Shown in pieces: positions 9,352 to 18,443 of a stretch of DNA of 64,000 nt. Every line of letters begins with the position of its first letter. Positions within the stretch are counted from its first letter, which is position 1. Source of the DNA: JAEZBP01 sp963832725 (GTDB taxonomy: Bacteria; Myxococcota_A; Polyangia; Polyangiales; Sandaracinaceae); the NCBI GenBank assembly GCA_963832725.1, contig CAWHVG010000005.1, positions 868,001 to 932,000 of the forward strand, written 5' to 3'. Under the pieces are notes generated by a model that saw only the letters and a list, made by a program, of their open reading frames with translations, searched no databases and was not told the origin of the DNA. Position numbers and translations under genes: made by a program.

Positions 9352-10046
9352 CGCACCCGCTCCTCGAGCCGCCGGATGGCGGTCTCGGTCTTGACGTCGG
9401 CGACCCGGCCGTCGCGACAGGCCTCGAGCGCCTCCTCGACGGCCACGAAGCGGACCTCGGCCCGCTCTTCGACCGGGCTCCCGTCCTCGGTCGGCGTGCC
9501 GCGCGCGCCCGGATCCACCTCGGCCATCAGGTAGTGGACCTTCTCGGCCATCACGCCCGGGCTCAAGCACGCGGCCGGACCGAGGCGTTCGAATTGCGCA
9601 GGCGCGATCTCGAGCCCGACCTCCTCCAACGTCTCGCGCGCGGCGCAGCGACGCAGGCCCTCCTCGCCACGCTCATCGGCCTCGACCAGCCCGGCCGGGA
9701 CCTCCCACAACACCGCGCCTTCGCCGTCGGGGACAGGCAGCGCGTAGCTCGAGCGGAAGGCGAGCGGAGGCCGCAACGCCGAGCGCAGACAGACGAGCGG
9801 TCGCCCCTTCGCGTCGCTCGCGTGGAGCACGATCACCACCGCATCGAGCGCGTCCCGCTCCACCAGATCGTAGGCGTAGTCCGCGCTCTCCGCGCCGTCC
9901 TCGTAACGGTTTCGGAGCGTCAGCCGCCGCATCCGCAAGAACCCCTCGTCGCAGCGTGCGCTGGCGCTCCGGTCCTCGACGACCTGCACCTCGACCCGCG
10001 GCTTCCCCGCGAGCGAATCGCTCAGGTTCCGCCGTTCGGAGTCCAC
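9348..10046 (-). CDS. NUDIX hydrolase
   Basis: 232 residues. The NUDIX box starts at AGLVEADERGEEG and continues into ARETLEEVGLEI near residues 125-150. The spacing between the first Glu and the RE pair is four residues longer than the canonical Gx5Ex7REUxEExGU. The central catalytic REtLEEvG core is intact. Such enzymes hydrolyse nucleoside diphosphates linked to another moiety; an ADP-ribose or NAD-related substrate is suggested by coupling to NAD kinase, but this is inference. The upstream gene overlaps its start by 25 bases and the downstream NAD kinase overlaps its stop, so the run from transaldolase to NAD kinase looks like one operon. Confidence 0.8.
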   Translation of the reverse strand: MDSERRNLSDSLAGKPRVEVQVVEDRSASARCDEGFLRMRRLTLRNRYEDGAESADYAYDLVERDALDAVVIVLHASDAKGRPLVCLRSALRPPLAFRSSYALPVPDGEGAVLWEVPAGLVEADERGEEGLRRCAARETLEEVGLEIAPAQFERLGPAACLSPGVMAEKVHYLMAEVDPGARGTPTEDGSPVEERAEVRFVAVEEALEACRDGRVADVKTETAIRRLEERVR

Positions 10047-10585
10047 GTCACCCCCACTCCCGGAGCGAAGATCGCCGTCTCACCGGCCCCGAGGAGCCCC
10101 CACACGTCCACGCCCACGTCGAGGCTCACCAGCTCGCTCAGCCGAAAGAGCAACCACGCGCCGCCGCCGACGAACCCACCGGCCGTGATCTTCACGGCTT
10201 GGGTGGCGCCGCCCCACACGCCGCCTCGCGCGCGCAGCGAGAGGCCGACGGCTTCACTGTTGATCTCGAGCGCGAGCGACAGGCCGGCCGGCATGAACGT
10301 CCGGTTGTAGGCGTCCGTCGGGCTCGGCACCGAGCCGACTCCGAAGAAGCCGCCGATGCGGAAGATGCCGATCGGATACCAGAGGTCCAGCATCGCCGCG
10401 CCGCCGAAGTCGGGCGCGGGCGAGGCCAAGAAGAGCCCTTGCACCAATCCGGCCGGCCCGGACGGTCCCTCCGCCGACGCAGGCAGGGGAACGACCAGCG
10501 CGCCGATCACCGCCAGCGAGACGACGGCTCTGCGCGCGCCGGCGGAGCGCGCGTCCCGCCGCACCTGCCTCACGCCACCGCTCAT
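10022..10585 (-). CDS. Probable outer-membrane or secreted beta-rich protein
   Basis: 187 residues. A signal peptide is visible (Arg-rich start, hydrophobic AVVSLAVIGALVVPLP, then ASAEG). The mature part alternates Gly/aromatic and hydrophobic residues (PIGIFRIGGFFGVGS, VGLSLRARGGVWGG) in the manner of small outer-membrane barrels of myxobacteria. I do not recognise a named family. The ATG at 10585 overlaps the stop codon of the transaldolase gene (ATGA), so translation is probably coupled. The last 25 bases overlap the start of the NUDIX gene. Confidence 0.6.
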   Translation of the reverse strand: MSGGVRQVRRDARSAGARRAVVSLAVIGALVVPLPASAEGPSGPAGLVQGLFLASPAPDFGGAAMLDLWYPIGIFRIGGFFGVGSVPSPTDAYNRTFMPAGLSLALEINSEAVGLSLRARGGVWGGATQAVKITAGGFVGGGAWLLFRLSELVSLDVGVDVWGLLGAGETAIFAPGVGVTWTPNGGT

Positions 10586-11234
10586 CCCTCGTTCGGGATC
10601 TTCTTCGCGTCGGCGAGGAAGCGCGCGAGCCCGATGTCGGTGAGCGGATGCTTGCGTGAGCTGGAGGATGACCGAGAGCGGGATGGTCGCGACGTCGGCG
10701 CCGAGCATCGCGCACTCCATCACGTGCTTGGGGTGCCGGATGGACGCGGCCAGGATCTCGGTGTCGAAGCCGTAGTTGTCGTAGATGGTCCGGAGCTGAC
10801 CGATCAGCTCCATGCCGTCCCACGCGGTGTCGTCGATGCGGCCGAGGAAGGGGCTGATGTAGGTCGCGCCGGCCTTGGCGGCGAGCAGCCCCTGCGTCGC
10901 GCTGAAGCAGAGCGTGACGTTGGTCCGCACGCCCTCGTCGGTCAGCGCGCGGACCGCCTTCAGCCCGTCCGGGATGAGGGGGATCTTCACGACCACGTTC
11001 GGATGCCAGGCGGCGAGCTCGCGCGCCTCCTTCAGGATGCCGTCGGTGTCGGTGGAGAAGACCTCGGCGCTGATCGGTCCGTCGCACGATCTCGCAGATG
11101 TCGTGGATCACGTCGCGGAACGCGCGGCCGGTCTTGGCGACGAGCGAGGGGTTGGTGGTCACGCCGTCCACGACGCCCATGGCGGCGGCCTCGCGGATCT
11201 CGCTGACGTCGGCGGAATCGATGAAGATCTTCAT
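10582..11234 (-). CDS. tal: Transaldolase, TalC/FSA type (two frameshifts)
   Basis: Small transaldolase of the fructose-6-phosphate aldolase-like group, about 216 residues after correction, the normal length. Conserved blocks: MKIFIDSADVSEIREA at the start, GVTTNPSLVAKTG, VVVKIPLIPDGLKAV with the Schiff-base Lys, NVTLCFSATQGLLAAKAGA, YISPFLGRIDD and a late SIRHPKHV. Two single-base insertions split it: one near 11081-11088 (GTGCGAC, where the frame needs one base fewer) and one near 10650-10655 (ACGCAAG). After both corrections it ends LADAKKIPNEG and stops at 10584-10582. It transfers a dihydroxyacetone unit in the pentose phosphate pathway. Neither insertion is in a GATC context, unlike the other frameshifts here. 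Confidence 0.85.
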
Positions 11235-11376
11235 GGGATCGCTGCTCCTCTCGCGCGGCTTCGCCCGCGCCGAGACTGCTTGGGGACATAGCACCGCGAG
11301 CCCTCGGGTGACAAAGGGCGCGTGCGGGCGGGCCGGGCCCGATTGACTATTCTGGAGAGAGCGCCGTCGGAGAAAC

Positions 11377-12637
11377 GTGCACCAACTCACGAGCAGTCCC
11401 GCACGGGCGCTCCCCGTGCTCTTGGCTTTTTCTCTCTTCTGCGCCGCGCTCGTCCCGAGCCGCGGGCACGCGCAGGCTTCCACCGACGCGCTCGACGCGC
11501 CGCTCCGCGGCTTCAGCACCGCCGACCTGTCGCGGATCGCACCACTCCTCGATCAGGGCGTGGTCGGGCTGGTCGAGCTGCCACACGGCGAGCTCCTGCC
11601 GGGGATCCACCTCGCGGCGACGGTCGAGGCGCCGCCCGAGGTCGTCCGCGACGTGCTGGCCCACCCGGAAGGCTACCCGAGCTTCATGCCGGCCATCAGC
11701 CAGGTCGTCCCCCACGACCGGCACGAGGGCGTGGTCGGGTTCACCTGGCGGTGGCGGACCAGCATCTTCGCGCTCGGTGGCGAGGCCATGCTCACCCTCT
11801 ACTCGCCGCCGCCTTCACACCGCGAGCGCGGCTACCGCATCGTCGTCGAGCGAACGGACGGCGACCTCGGCCAAGGCCGTGAGGTGTGGCGCATCCTGCC
11901 CCGCGGGCGTGGATCGCTGGTGCTCTTGTCCACGCGGATGGACCTTCGGGACGCCAACTACCTGACCCGTCAGATGTCCAACGCGTCGCGGAGCCTGAGC
12001 CGCTCGATCAACCTGGCGATGGGCTTCGCGATGCTCACCCGCGCGCGGCTCGAGGCAGAGCGACGAGCGGGCGTGACGCGGCCAGCCGAGGAAGTGACGC
12101 TGACGCGCCCGCAGAATCGACCTGCGAGCCCTCGACCCGCTGCTGCGGCGCGGCGACGTCCTCCTGATCGAGACCAACGGCGCCGAGCTGCGGCAGGCGA
12201 GCGTCGCCACGCGGCTGCCGCATCCCGAAGCGCGCGTCCGCCAGATCATGTTGGACCCGGTCGCGTTCACCCAGGCGCTGATCGCCGGCAGCCGAGCGAC
12301 CATCCGCGAGCGGACCGACAATCTCGTCCGCTTCGACTGGGGCGTGGACCTCCCGATCATCGGCACCAGCGGCGCGATGACCCTGCGCGAACAGCAAGAC
12401 CGCGTCATCGACCTCGACGCCGTGAGCGGCGCCATGGCCGGCGGTCACTGGCGCTTCGTCACCCAGCCCCTGTCGGGCAACGCCACCGGCGTCCTCGGCT
12501 GGGCCAGCTTCGACGTCGGCACCGCCAACTTCCTCTTGCGCGCCATCGTCGAAGCCGACGCCGGCTTCCGCCCCGGCCTGAGCGCGGCCACCGAGATCAT
12601 GATGGCCCGCGCCCTGAGGATCCGCCTCACCCGGTGA
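11377..12637 (+). CDS. Exported protein with two START-like (SRPBCC) domains (frameshifted)
   Basis: About 419 residues after correction. A signal peptide (residues 1-33, ending GHAQA) precedes two similar halves, each opening with a leader and a hydrophobic-pocket type domain: LPGIHLAATVEAPPEVVRDV then YPSFMPAISQVV in the first, and RQIMLDPVAFTQALIAG in the second. This is the pattern of polyketide cyclase/START-like lipid-binding folds. The frame is broken at GAATC (12114-12118); removing one A gives RPQIDLRALDPLL and continues in frame to the stop at 12637. Divergent from the transaldolase operon with 142 bases between. Function unknown; a lipid carrier in the periplasm is a guess. Confidence 0.65.
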
Positions 12638-12725
12638 GCGGCCCCTCAAACGCCCCGGGTGACGGCGCCGAGGCCGTCGCGCGCCGCTTCTGGTCGCGCC
12701 GCAGTCCGCGGCGAGGATCATCTCG

Positions 12726-14771
12726 TCAGTTACACGTCATCGTCGTCGCGGTGTCACAGGTGCTCGTGCACTGCGAGTCGCGGCTGCAACTCGCCATGGC
12801 CGCTTGAGGAGCTTGGCAAACGGAGCCGTCACACCATCCCGACACGCAGTTCATGTCTCCCGCCGCATCGTTCGAACCGCACGACCCGAGGCAGGACGTG
12901 GCGTCGGCGCAAATGACGTTGCCCGAGCAGGCCATCGCAGAGCCCGCCACGCAGGTACCGCTGCCATCGCACATGTGCTGGGTGAGCATGCCGCTGGCGC
13001 ACGAAGGGGTGCCGCAGGACGTCGTCGTGGGCGGGTACACACACGCCCCCGAACTGTCGCAGGAGGTCGCGCCGCAGGTGGCGTCCCCCGTGGAGCAGGC
13101 GGCAGTGCAGCAGTTGCCCGTACCAGCGACGCCGCACACGCCGGACGTGCACTGATTGTCACCCGTGCAGGCGGTGCCGTCGGATTCCTTCGCGGTGCAG
13201 GTACCCGCGTTGCAGTAGTCGCTCGACAACGCGCAGTCGGTGTCCGTCGTGCAGGTCGTGAGGCAGGACGTCGCGTCGGCACAGTTCAGGCCGTTCGCGC
13301 AGGCCGCCGAGGCCGTGGCACAGGCACCGCTACCGTTGCACGTGCTCGTGGTGAGCATGTTGCCAGTGCACGAATCGGCGGCGCACGCAGTGCACGCCGC
13401 GCCGCCGCTCCCGCAACTCGACACCGACGTACCCGGGTCGCAGCTGCCACCCGAGGTCCGGCAGCCCGCGCAACACGAGCCCACAACGCACATGCCCGTG
13501 CCGCTCATGCACATCCCGGTGTTGAGGTTCATGTGGGTGCAGGCGCCGGCCGCCGAGCAGCCGTCCATCGTGCAGTCGTTGCTGTCGTCACAGTCCGACG
13601 GCGAGAGGCACGTGACGCAAGACACGCTCGAGCTGCTGCAGAACGGGGTTCCAGCACTGCAGCCGGCATTGTCCGAGGGATCGCAGGTCTCACACGTGCC
13701 CGACACGCACTGGTTCCCGCCGGGGCTGCCGGTGCAGTTCGCGTCGGTGCCGCAGGCGGCGCACATGTTCGAAGACGAGTCGCAGAAGCTGCTCGTGCAG
13801 TCCGCGGCGCCGCTGCAACCGATGCCCACGTCGCAGGTCCCGGTTCCGGCGCCGTCACAGGTCGCGTTGCAGGTACCGCACGCGTCGGTGTTGTGGTCGT
13901 CACAGGTCTCGCTGCCCGCGACGATCCCGTCACCACACGCCGCTGCGCCGCAGGTGGAGGGGTCGCCGCTGCACGTCCAGCCGTCTTCGACCGTGCAGGA
14001 CGGCGAGCAGCCGTCACCTGCAGTGTTGTTGTGGTCGTCGCATTCCTCCGGGGGGCTGTCGACCATGCCGTTGCCGCAGGTGTTCAAGCACGCGGAGGGC
14101 TCACCGCTGCAGGCCCAGCCGACCTCGACCGCGCACATGTCGTCACAACCGTCGCCGGTCGACGTGTTGTTGTCGTCGCAGGCCTCGGTCTCCATGCAGA
14201 TCATGCCGTCGCCGCAGGTCGATCCGGTGCCGTCACCGCTGCAATCGGCGTTGCAGGTGCCGCACGCGTCGGTGAAGCCGTCGTCGCAGGTCTCGAGCTC
14301 CGGGCAGACCATCCCGTCGCCGCAGGTCGCGCCCGTCCCCGAGTCGGTGCAGTCGGCGTTGCAGGTGCCGCAGTCGTCGGTGAAGCCGTCGTCGCAGGTC
14401 TCGGGGCCGACCGTCATCCCGTCGCCACAGGTGGCCGTACAGACGGTCGGGCTGGCGCCGTCGCACGTCCAGCCGTCCTCCACGGTGCAGGTCGAGCTGC
14501 AGCCGTCGCTGTCCGTGGTGTTGCCGTCGTCACAGGCGTCGGAGCCGTTCACGACGCCGTCCCCGCAGACGGGTCCGGCGTCGCCCGCATCTCCCGGGCC
14601 GGCGTCGCCTGGGCCGCCATCGGCGATGCTGCCGTCCATCTGACCGCCGCCGTCGGGGCCGCCGTCGTGGATCTTGGTGCGGTCGAAGTGGACGACGGCC
14701 TCACAGCCCGTCATCGCGACGAGCAGGGCGGAGAAGGCGGTCAGGCTGATAATCTGCGTGCGAAGAGCCAC
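12726..14771 (-). CDS. Cysteine-rich lipoprotein with DUF4215-type repeats
   Basis: 681 residues. Lipoprotein signal peptide with Cys at about residue 23 (ALLVAMTGC), then an Asp/Gly linker (residues 35-65). Six or more myxobacterial cysteine-rich repeats follow with the recurring pattern CGDG-(V/M), ET/ACDDGN or CDDGFTD, and CxxxC-x-VEDGWTC. The C-terminal half has shorter Cys-rich modules (DCxSxxCD, TCxxDxxC). It is a surface lipoprotein typical of Myxococcota; its ligand is unknown. Nothing but the 17-base gap separates it from the PEGA-type gene upstream, which it may follow in one transcript. Confidence 0.8.
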   Translation of the reverse strand: MALRTQIISLTAFSALLVAMTGCEAVVHFDRTKIHDGGPDGGGQMDGSIADGGPGDAGPGDAGDAGPVCGDGVVNGSDACDDGNTTDSDGCSSTCTVEDGWTCDGASPTVCTATCGDGMTVGPETCDDGFTDDCGTCNADCTDSGTGATCGDGMVCPELETCDDGFTDACGTCNADCSGDGTGSTCGDGMICMETEACDDNNTSTGDGCDDMCAVEVGWACSGEPSACLNTCGNGMVDSPPEECDDHNNTAGDGCSPSCTVEDGWTCSGDPSTCGAAACGDGIVAGSETCDDHNTDACGTCNATCDGAGTGTCDVGIGCSGAADCTSSFCDSSSNMCAACGTDANCTGSPGGNQCVSGTCETCDPSDNAGCSAGTPFCSSSSVSCVTCLSPSDCDDSNDCTMDGCSAAGACTHMNLNTGMCMSGTGMCVVGSCCAGCRTSGGSCDPGTSVSSCGSGGAACTACAADSCTGNMLTTSTCNGSGACATASAACANGLNCADATSCLTTCTTDTDCALSSDYCNAGTCTAKESDGTACTGDNQCTSGVCGVAGTGNCCTAACSTGDATCGATSCDSSGACVYPPTTTSCGTPSCASGMLTQHMCDGSGTCVAGSAMACSGNVICADATSCLGSCGSNDAAGDMNCVSGWCDGSVCQAPQAAMASCSRDSQCTSTCDTATTMTCN

Positions 14772-14788
14772 GGCTGCGCGCCTCCGAA

Positions 14789-15778
14789 TCAGAAACGAAG
14801 CTGGGCGGAGACTCCGCCGCTGTTGCGACCCGCCCAGGGGGCGATGTCCAAGTAGAGGCCGTCGTGCTCGATCATGCTGGTCTGGGTGGTGTCCCCACCG
14901 GACGAGCTCTCGACGATGTAGAGGATGAGCGAGGTCACCGCGCCGAGGACCGCGACGCCGAAGCTGATGTCCGCCGCCAGCGCGAACGCTTCGCCGCGAT
15001 CCGCGGTGGCGTTCGTCGGCGACATGTCGAAGGTGCTCTGCTCGCTGAGCGCCAGGAACCCGAACACGGTCCCGGTGATGAGCCCCGCGACGGCGACACC
15101 CGCCGTGACCCAGACCTCGACGGAGGGATCGCTCGGGTTGCCACCACCGCCCGTGTTGGACGTGACGGAAGACCCCGCTTGGCCGTCGCCGCCCTGCGTG
15201 CCGAACGCGTCGGGCTCGGCCTCCGTGAGCGGCACCTCGAGGCGCACCCGCGTGGCCGCCTGCGCGGTGAGGGTCTGCTCTGCCGTCTGGTAGCCGTCCA
15301 ACCGCAGGCCGACCGTGTGCTCGCCCGCCGGCATCTCAATCTCCGCCGGGGTGGTCTGGTCGGTCGCTTCGCCGTCGACGACGATCTGCGCGCCGGGCGG
15401 CGTGCTCGCGATGGCCACGGTGGCCGGGCGCGCCGCGAGCTCGGCCAGGTGAGCCTCCACTTCGGCCCGATCGGACGCGTTCGGCGACTCGCTCAGGTAC
15501 TGCTGCAGCGTCGCGATGGCCTGATGGATGTTGCCCTGGTGCTCCTGCGCGGCCGCGACGGCGCGCAGCACGACGGCGTTCGGCACGGCCTCGTACGCGG
15601 CGCGGAACGAGGCCTCCGCCTGCGCGTACTGGCCCGAGTCGAAGAGGGCTTGGCCCGTCCCGTAGAGCTGGCGAGCGCGCTGGCGAGCAGCCGCGGATTG
15701 CGCGTGAGCGTGGCCAGTGCCGAGGCACGCGACCAACAAGCCCAACACGAGGGCACTCAACGAGGTACGCAGACCCAT
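14789..15778 (-). CDS. TPR/PEGA-domain exported protein
   Basis: 329 residues from the ATG at 15778, preceded directly by GGGAGGGAGG, which decides this start over an ATG further up. Signal peptide (ends GHAHAQ), TPR-like helices from residue 28 to 120 (ARQLYGTGQALFDSGQYAQA), a PEGA domain around 125-185 (ASTPPGAQIVVDGEATDQTTP), a Gly/Asn/Ser linker and two membrane segments near 225-250 and 275-300. PEGA domains usually bind surface structures or act as extracytoplasmic sensors. Two similar proteins are encoded at 27975-28778 and 51345-52079. Confidence 0.75.
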   Translation of the reverse strand: MGLRTSLSALVLGLLVACLGTGHAHAQSAAARQRARQLYGTGQALFDSGQYAQAEASFRAAYEAVPNAVVLRAVAAAQEHQGNIHQAIATLQQYLSESPNASDRAEVEAHLAELAARPATVAIASTPPGAQIVVDGEATDQTTPAEIEMPAGEHTVGLRLDGYQTAEQTLTAQAATRVRLEVPLTEAEPDAFGTQGGDGQAGSSVTSNTGGGGNPSDPSVEVWVTAGVAVAGLITGTVFGFLALSEQSTFDMSPTNATADRGEAFALAADISFGVAVLGAVTSLILYIVESSSGGDTTQTSMIEHDGLYLDIAPWAGRNSGGVSAQLRF

Positions 15779-15881
15779 CCTCCCTCCCGTCACGGAAGCA
15801 TTCCAGGCGCGACAATAGGCCGGAGGGAGCGGTGCCGTCAACACGCGGACATTGGAGCCGTGCTGGAAATCGCGCCGCGGC

Positions 15882-17759
15882 TCACGAAGAGAGGCCCGCC
15901 GGCGTTCCGGGCCAACGCGCTTTCAGATGCGCTTCCGCGGTCCCCAGGGGTTGGCGCAGTGACGCGGCAATCTCTTCGAGGCGGAGCATTTGCGCGTCGA
16001 GCACACGTACGAGCTGGGCTCGCTCGCTCTCGTAGGGCTCGTTTCGACGCTCGAGCTCGGCCCGCAGGTCCGCGAGCTGCGACTCCAGCGCGTCGCACCG
16101 ATGGCCGCTCGCGTTCAGCTCCTCTTCGACCGCCGCCAGCTCCCACAGGAGGGCGTCCGCCTCCCCCTCGGAGACGGTATTGCGGCGCAGTTTCATCCGC
16201 GCGGCCTCCCGCTGGGTGCGCAGGCTGTTTCGCCGCTGGACGAGGGTCTCGAGAATCCCTCGCTCGTCGGACAGGCGCGCCGCCACCTGATCGATGGCCC
16301 GCCCGAGCGTGCCCCTGAGATCCCGCGCCCGCTCGTGCAGCGCCTCGACCGCTTCCTGGTAGGCCTGCGCGCTCTCCACGGCGTCTTCCAGCTCCTCGAG
16401 CGTGCGCTCGGCGAAGGTCATCGCGCGGGTGACCTCCGGCGGGAGAGGATCGCGCGACGCGAGCTCGGCCAGGTGATGCCGGATGGCGTCGAAGCGCTCT
16501 CTCCAGCGTCGCGCGCCGAGCAAGCCGTCCGGGTTCTCACCGCTCGGCGTCGGCGCGCGCTCGCGGACGCTGTCGACGGCGCGGTCGAGCGCGGGCGGGA
16601 CCGGGATGGCGGGCGTGGCGGCGCCGTCCGCGCGTCCGAACCCGTAGGGCGCGGTGACCGAGCGCGGAGGGATGGACGTCTCGGGCGGCACCTCGTGCTC
16701 TCCGGAGAGGGCAGCCGCGATCTCGTCCATGAGCCCGCCCTCGCGCGTCCAGCGCTCTTCCTCCCGCTCGGTGTCCCGCGGCGGACGGGCCGCGTCGGCC
16801 AGCTCGTTCAGCCCACCCCAGCTCTCGTTCGGCCCGAGCCGCTCGCGCACCTTCCGCAGCTCGGCGTTGAAGTGGAACGCGTCGCGGAAACGCTCCGAGG
16901 GATCCTTGGCCAGGGAGCGGAGGATGAGCTCCTCGACGGCCGGCTCGACCGTCGGCAGGCGCTTGCTCGGGCGGACCGGCGGCTCGGTGACGTGCTTGAC
17001 CAGCAGGTCGCCGGGGTACTGGTAGTCGAAGGGCAGCGCCCCCGTGACCATCTCGTAGAGGATGCAGCCGAGCGAGTAGATGTCGGCGCGGCCGTCAATC
17101 TGCGTCGACTGGATGTACTCCGGCGCGATGTAGCCCGGCGTGCCGAAGATCTGCTGGCTCCCGGTCAACGAGGGCGCATCCAGGATCTTGGCGATGCCGA
17201 AGTCGAGCAGCTTCACGAAGTCCGGGTGGCTCTTGCGCTGGACGAGGAGGATGTTCTCGGGCTTCAGGTCGCGGTGGATGACGCCCATCTGGTGCGCGCG
17301 GGCGAGGGCGTTCCCGCACTGCTCGGCGATGTCGAGCGCGCGCTTGGGCGCGAAGGGCCCCTTGGCCATGTAGGAGAGCAGCGGGTCGCCCGGGACGTAC
17401 TCCATCACCAGGTAGACGAGGCCGTCTTCGGTCTCGCCGAAGTCCGTGATCTCGACGATGTTGTCGTGGTTGATGCGGTTCACCGCGCGCGCCTCCCGCA
17501 GGAAGCGGTCGCGCTGCACCGGATCGCGCGCCAGGTCGCGGCGGAGCGTCTTGATCGCCATCAGGCGATCGATCAGCACGTGGCGGGCGAGGTAGACGCT
17601 CGACATGCCACCGGAGCCGAGGCGCTGGATGAGCCGGAAGCGGCCGCCGACGGTGCGGCCAATCAGCGGATCGAGCACCCTGCGCAGGGTCGCCTCGTCG
17701 CGCGGACAGCTCTCCACCTCGTCTGGGTAGAGCTCCGAGCAGCGAGGGCAGACCTTCAT
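15882..17759 (-). CDS. Ser/Thr protein kinase with zinc ribbon and coiled-coil tail
   Basis: 625 residues. N-terminal zinc-ribbon motif (CPRCSELYPDEVESCP, residues 4-19), kinase domain about 35-300: G-loop LGSGGMSSV, Lys in MAIKTL, HRDLKPEN catalytic loop, DFG, and GTPGYIAPEY. A long acidic/Pro linker follows, then a Glu/Arg-rich coiled coil (about 420-610). There is no membrane helix, so it is cytoplasmic, unlike many Hanks kinases of this phylum. The coiled coil probably mediates oligomerisation. It should autophosphorylate; no partner phosphatase gene lies beside it. The 5' end is clear: the ATG at 17759 begins the zinc ribbon. Confidence 0.9.
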   Translation of the reverse strand: MKVCPRCSELYPDEVESCPRDEATLRRVLDPLIGRTVGGRFRLIQRLGSGGMSSVYLARHVLIDRLMAIKTLRRDLARDPVQRDRFLREARAVNRINHDNIVEITDFGETEDGLVYLVMEYVPGDPLLSYMAKGPFAPKRALDIAEQCGNALARAHQMGVIHRDLKPENILLVQRKSHPDFVKLLDFGIAKILDAPSLTGSQQIFGTPGYIAPEYIQSTQIDGRADIYSLGCILYEMVTGALPFDYQYPGDLLVKHVTEPPVRPSKRLPTVEPAVEELILRSLAKDPSERFRDAFHFNAELRKVRERLGPNESWGGLNELADAARPPRDTEREEERWTREGGLMDEIAAALSGEHEVPPETSIPPRSVTAPYGFGRADGAATPAIPVPPALDRAVDSVRERAPTPSGENPDGLLGARRWRERFDAIRHHLAELASRDPLPPEVTRAMTFAERTLEELEDAVESAQAYQEAVEALHERARDLRGTLGRAIDQVAARLSDERGILETLVQRRNSLRTQREAARMKLRRNTVSEGEADALLWELAAVEEELNASGHRCDALESQLADLRAELERRNEPYESERAQLVRVLDAQMLRLEEIAASLRQPLGTAEAHLKARWPGTPAGLSS

Positions 17760-17928
17760 CGGGCAGGATCGTACCCGCCCTGCCGTGCCGCGGAAACGCT
17801 TTCTCGACGAACGTCACCGAAGCAGGGTCGGGGTGACCCGGCGTGCGGCCTTCGAAAGCACGAGCTCGGGGACGCGTGGTCCCAGAACGACCCGATCTCG
17901 GGAGAAACGCGCCGAGCGGTCGAGAGGA

Positions 17929-18357
17929 TCAGCCGCCGTCGACGCTCGCGTCGGCCCCGGCATCGGCGGCGCCGCCCGCGTCCGTGCCCGCGTCGGTGGT
18001 GCCGGCGTCCGTCCCTGCGTCGGCAGGGCTGCCGGCGTCCGTTCCCGCGTCGATCACCGGGCCGGAGTCGGGCATCCCCGCCTCCATCACGCCCGCCTCG
18101 GGCGAGGACATCCCCGCTTCGAGGCTCGCGTCCGGGGCCGCACCGGCGTCCGACGAGGGGCAGAAGGTATCCATCGCGTAGCAGAGCCCGCGCCGGTAGC
18201 TGGCCGCCGACGACAGGTTGGCGCCGCAGCAGACCGCGCCGCTGGTGCAGTCGCCGTTGTACTCGCAGGGCTGGCCAATCGCCTGCTTGCAGCCCAACGC
18301 ACCGAAGAGCGCCATCGCAGAGAGCGCGAGCATGCGAACGCGAGGAAAAGAGTGCAC
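17929..18357 (-). CDS. Small lipoprotein with Asp-Ala-Gly linker tail
   Basis: 142 residues. Lipobox LFGALGC places the Cys near residue 23; a short Cys-containing head (CEYNGDCTSGAVCCGANL) follows, then a tail of about 75 residues built from DAGTDAG-type units. The tail is low complexity and probably unstructured. Family unknown; the small head resembles the cysteine-rich modules of neighbouring surface proteins. Confidence 0.7.
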   Translation of the reverse strand: MHSFPRVRMLALSAMALFGALGCKQAIGQPCEYNGDCTSGAVCCGANLSSAASYRRGLCYAMDTFCPSSDAGAAPDASLEAGMSSPEAGVMEAGMPDSGPVIDAGTDAGSPADAGTDAGTTDAGTDAGGAADAGADASVDGG

Positions 18358-18443
18358 CGGGGTCCCTCCGAGGGCGCGCAGGATAGCCGACAGGCCCGGG
18401 GGAGCAAGGTCGCGGCCGAGGGGGCGAGCCGAACGCGGTCCGC

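Noticed and set aside
12804..14855. Plus-strand frame of 683 codons opposite the cysteine-rich gene
   Set aside because: Its translation is Ala/Arg/Val-rich with repeats that mirror the Cys-rich gene. The minus strand has a signal peptide and family motifs.
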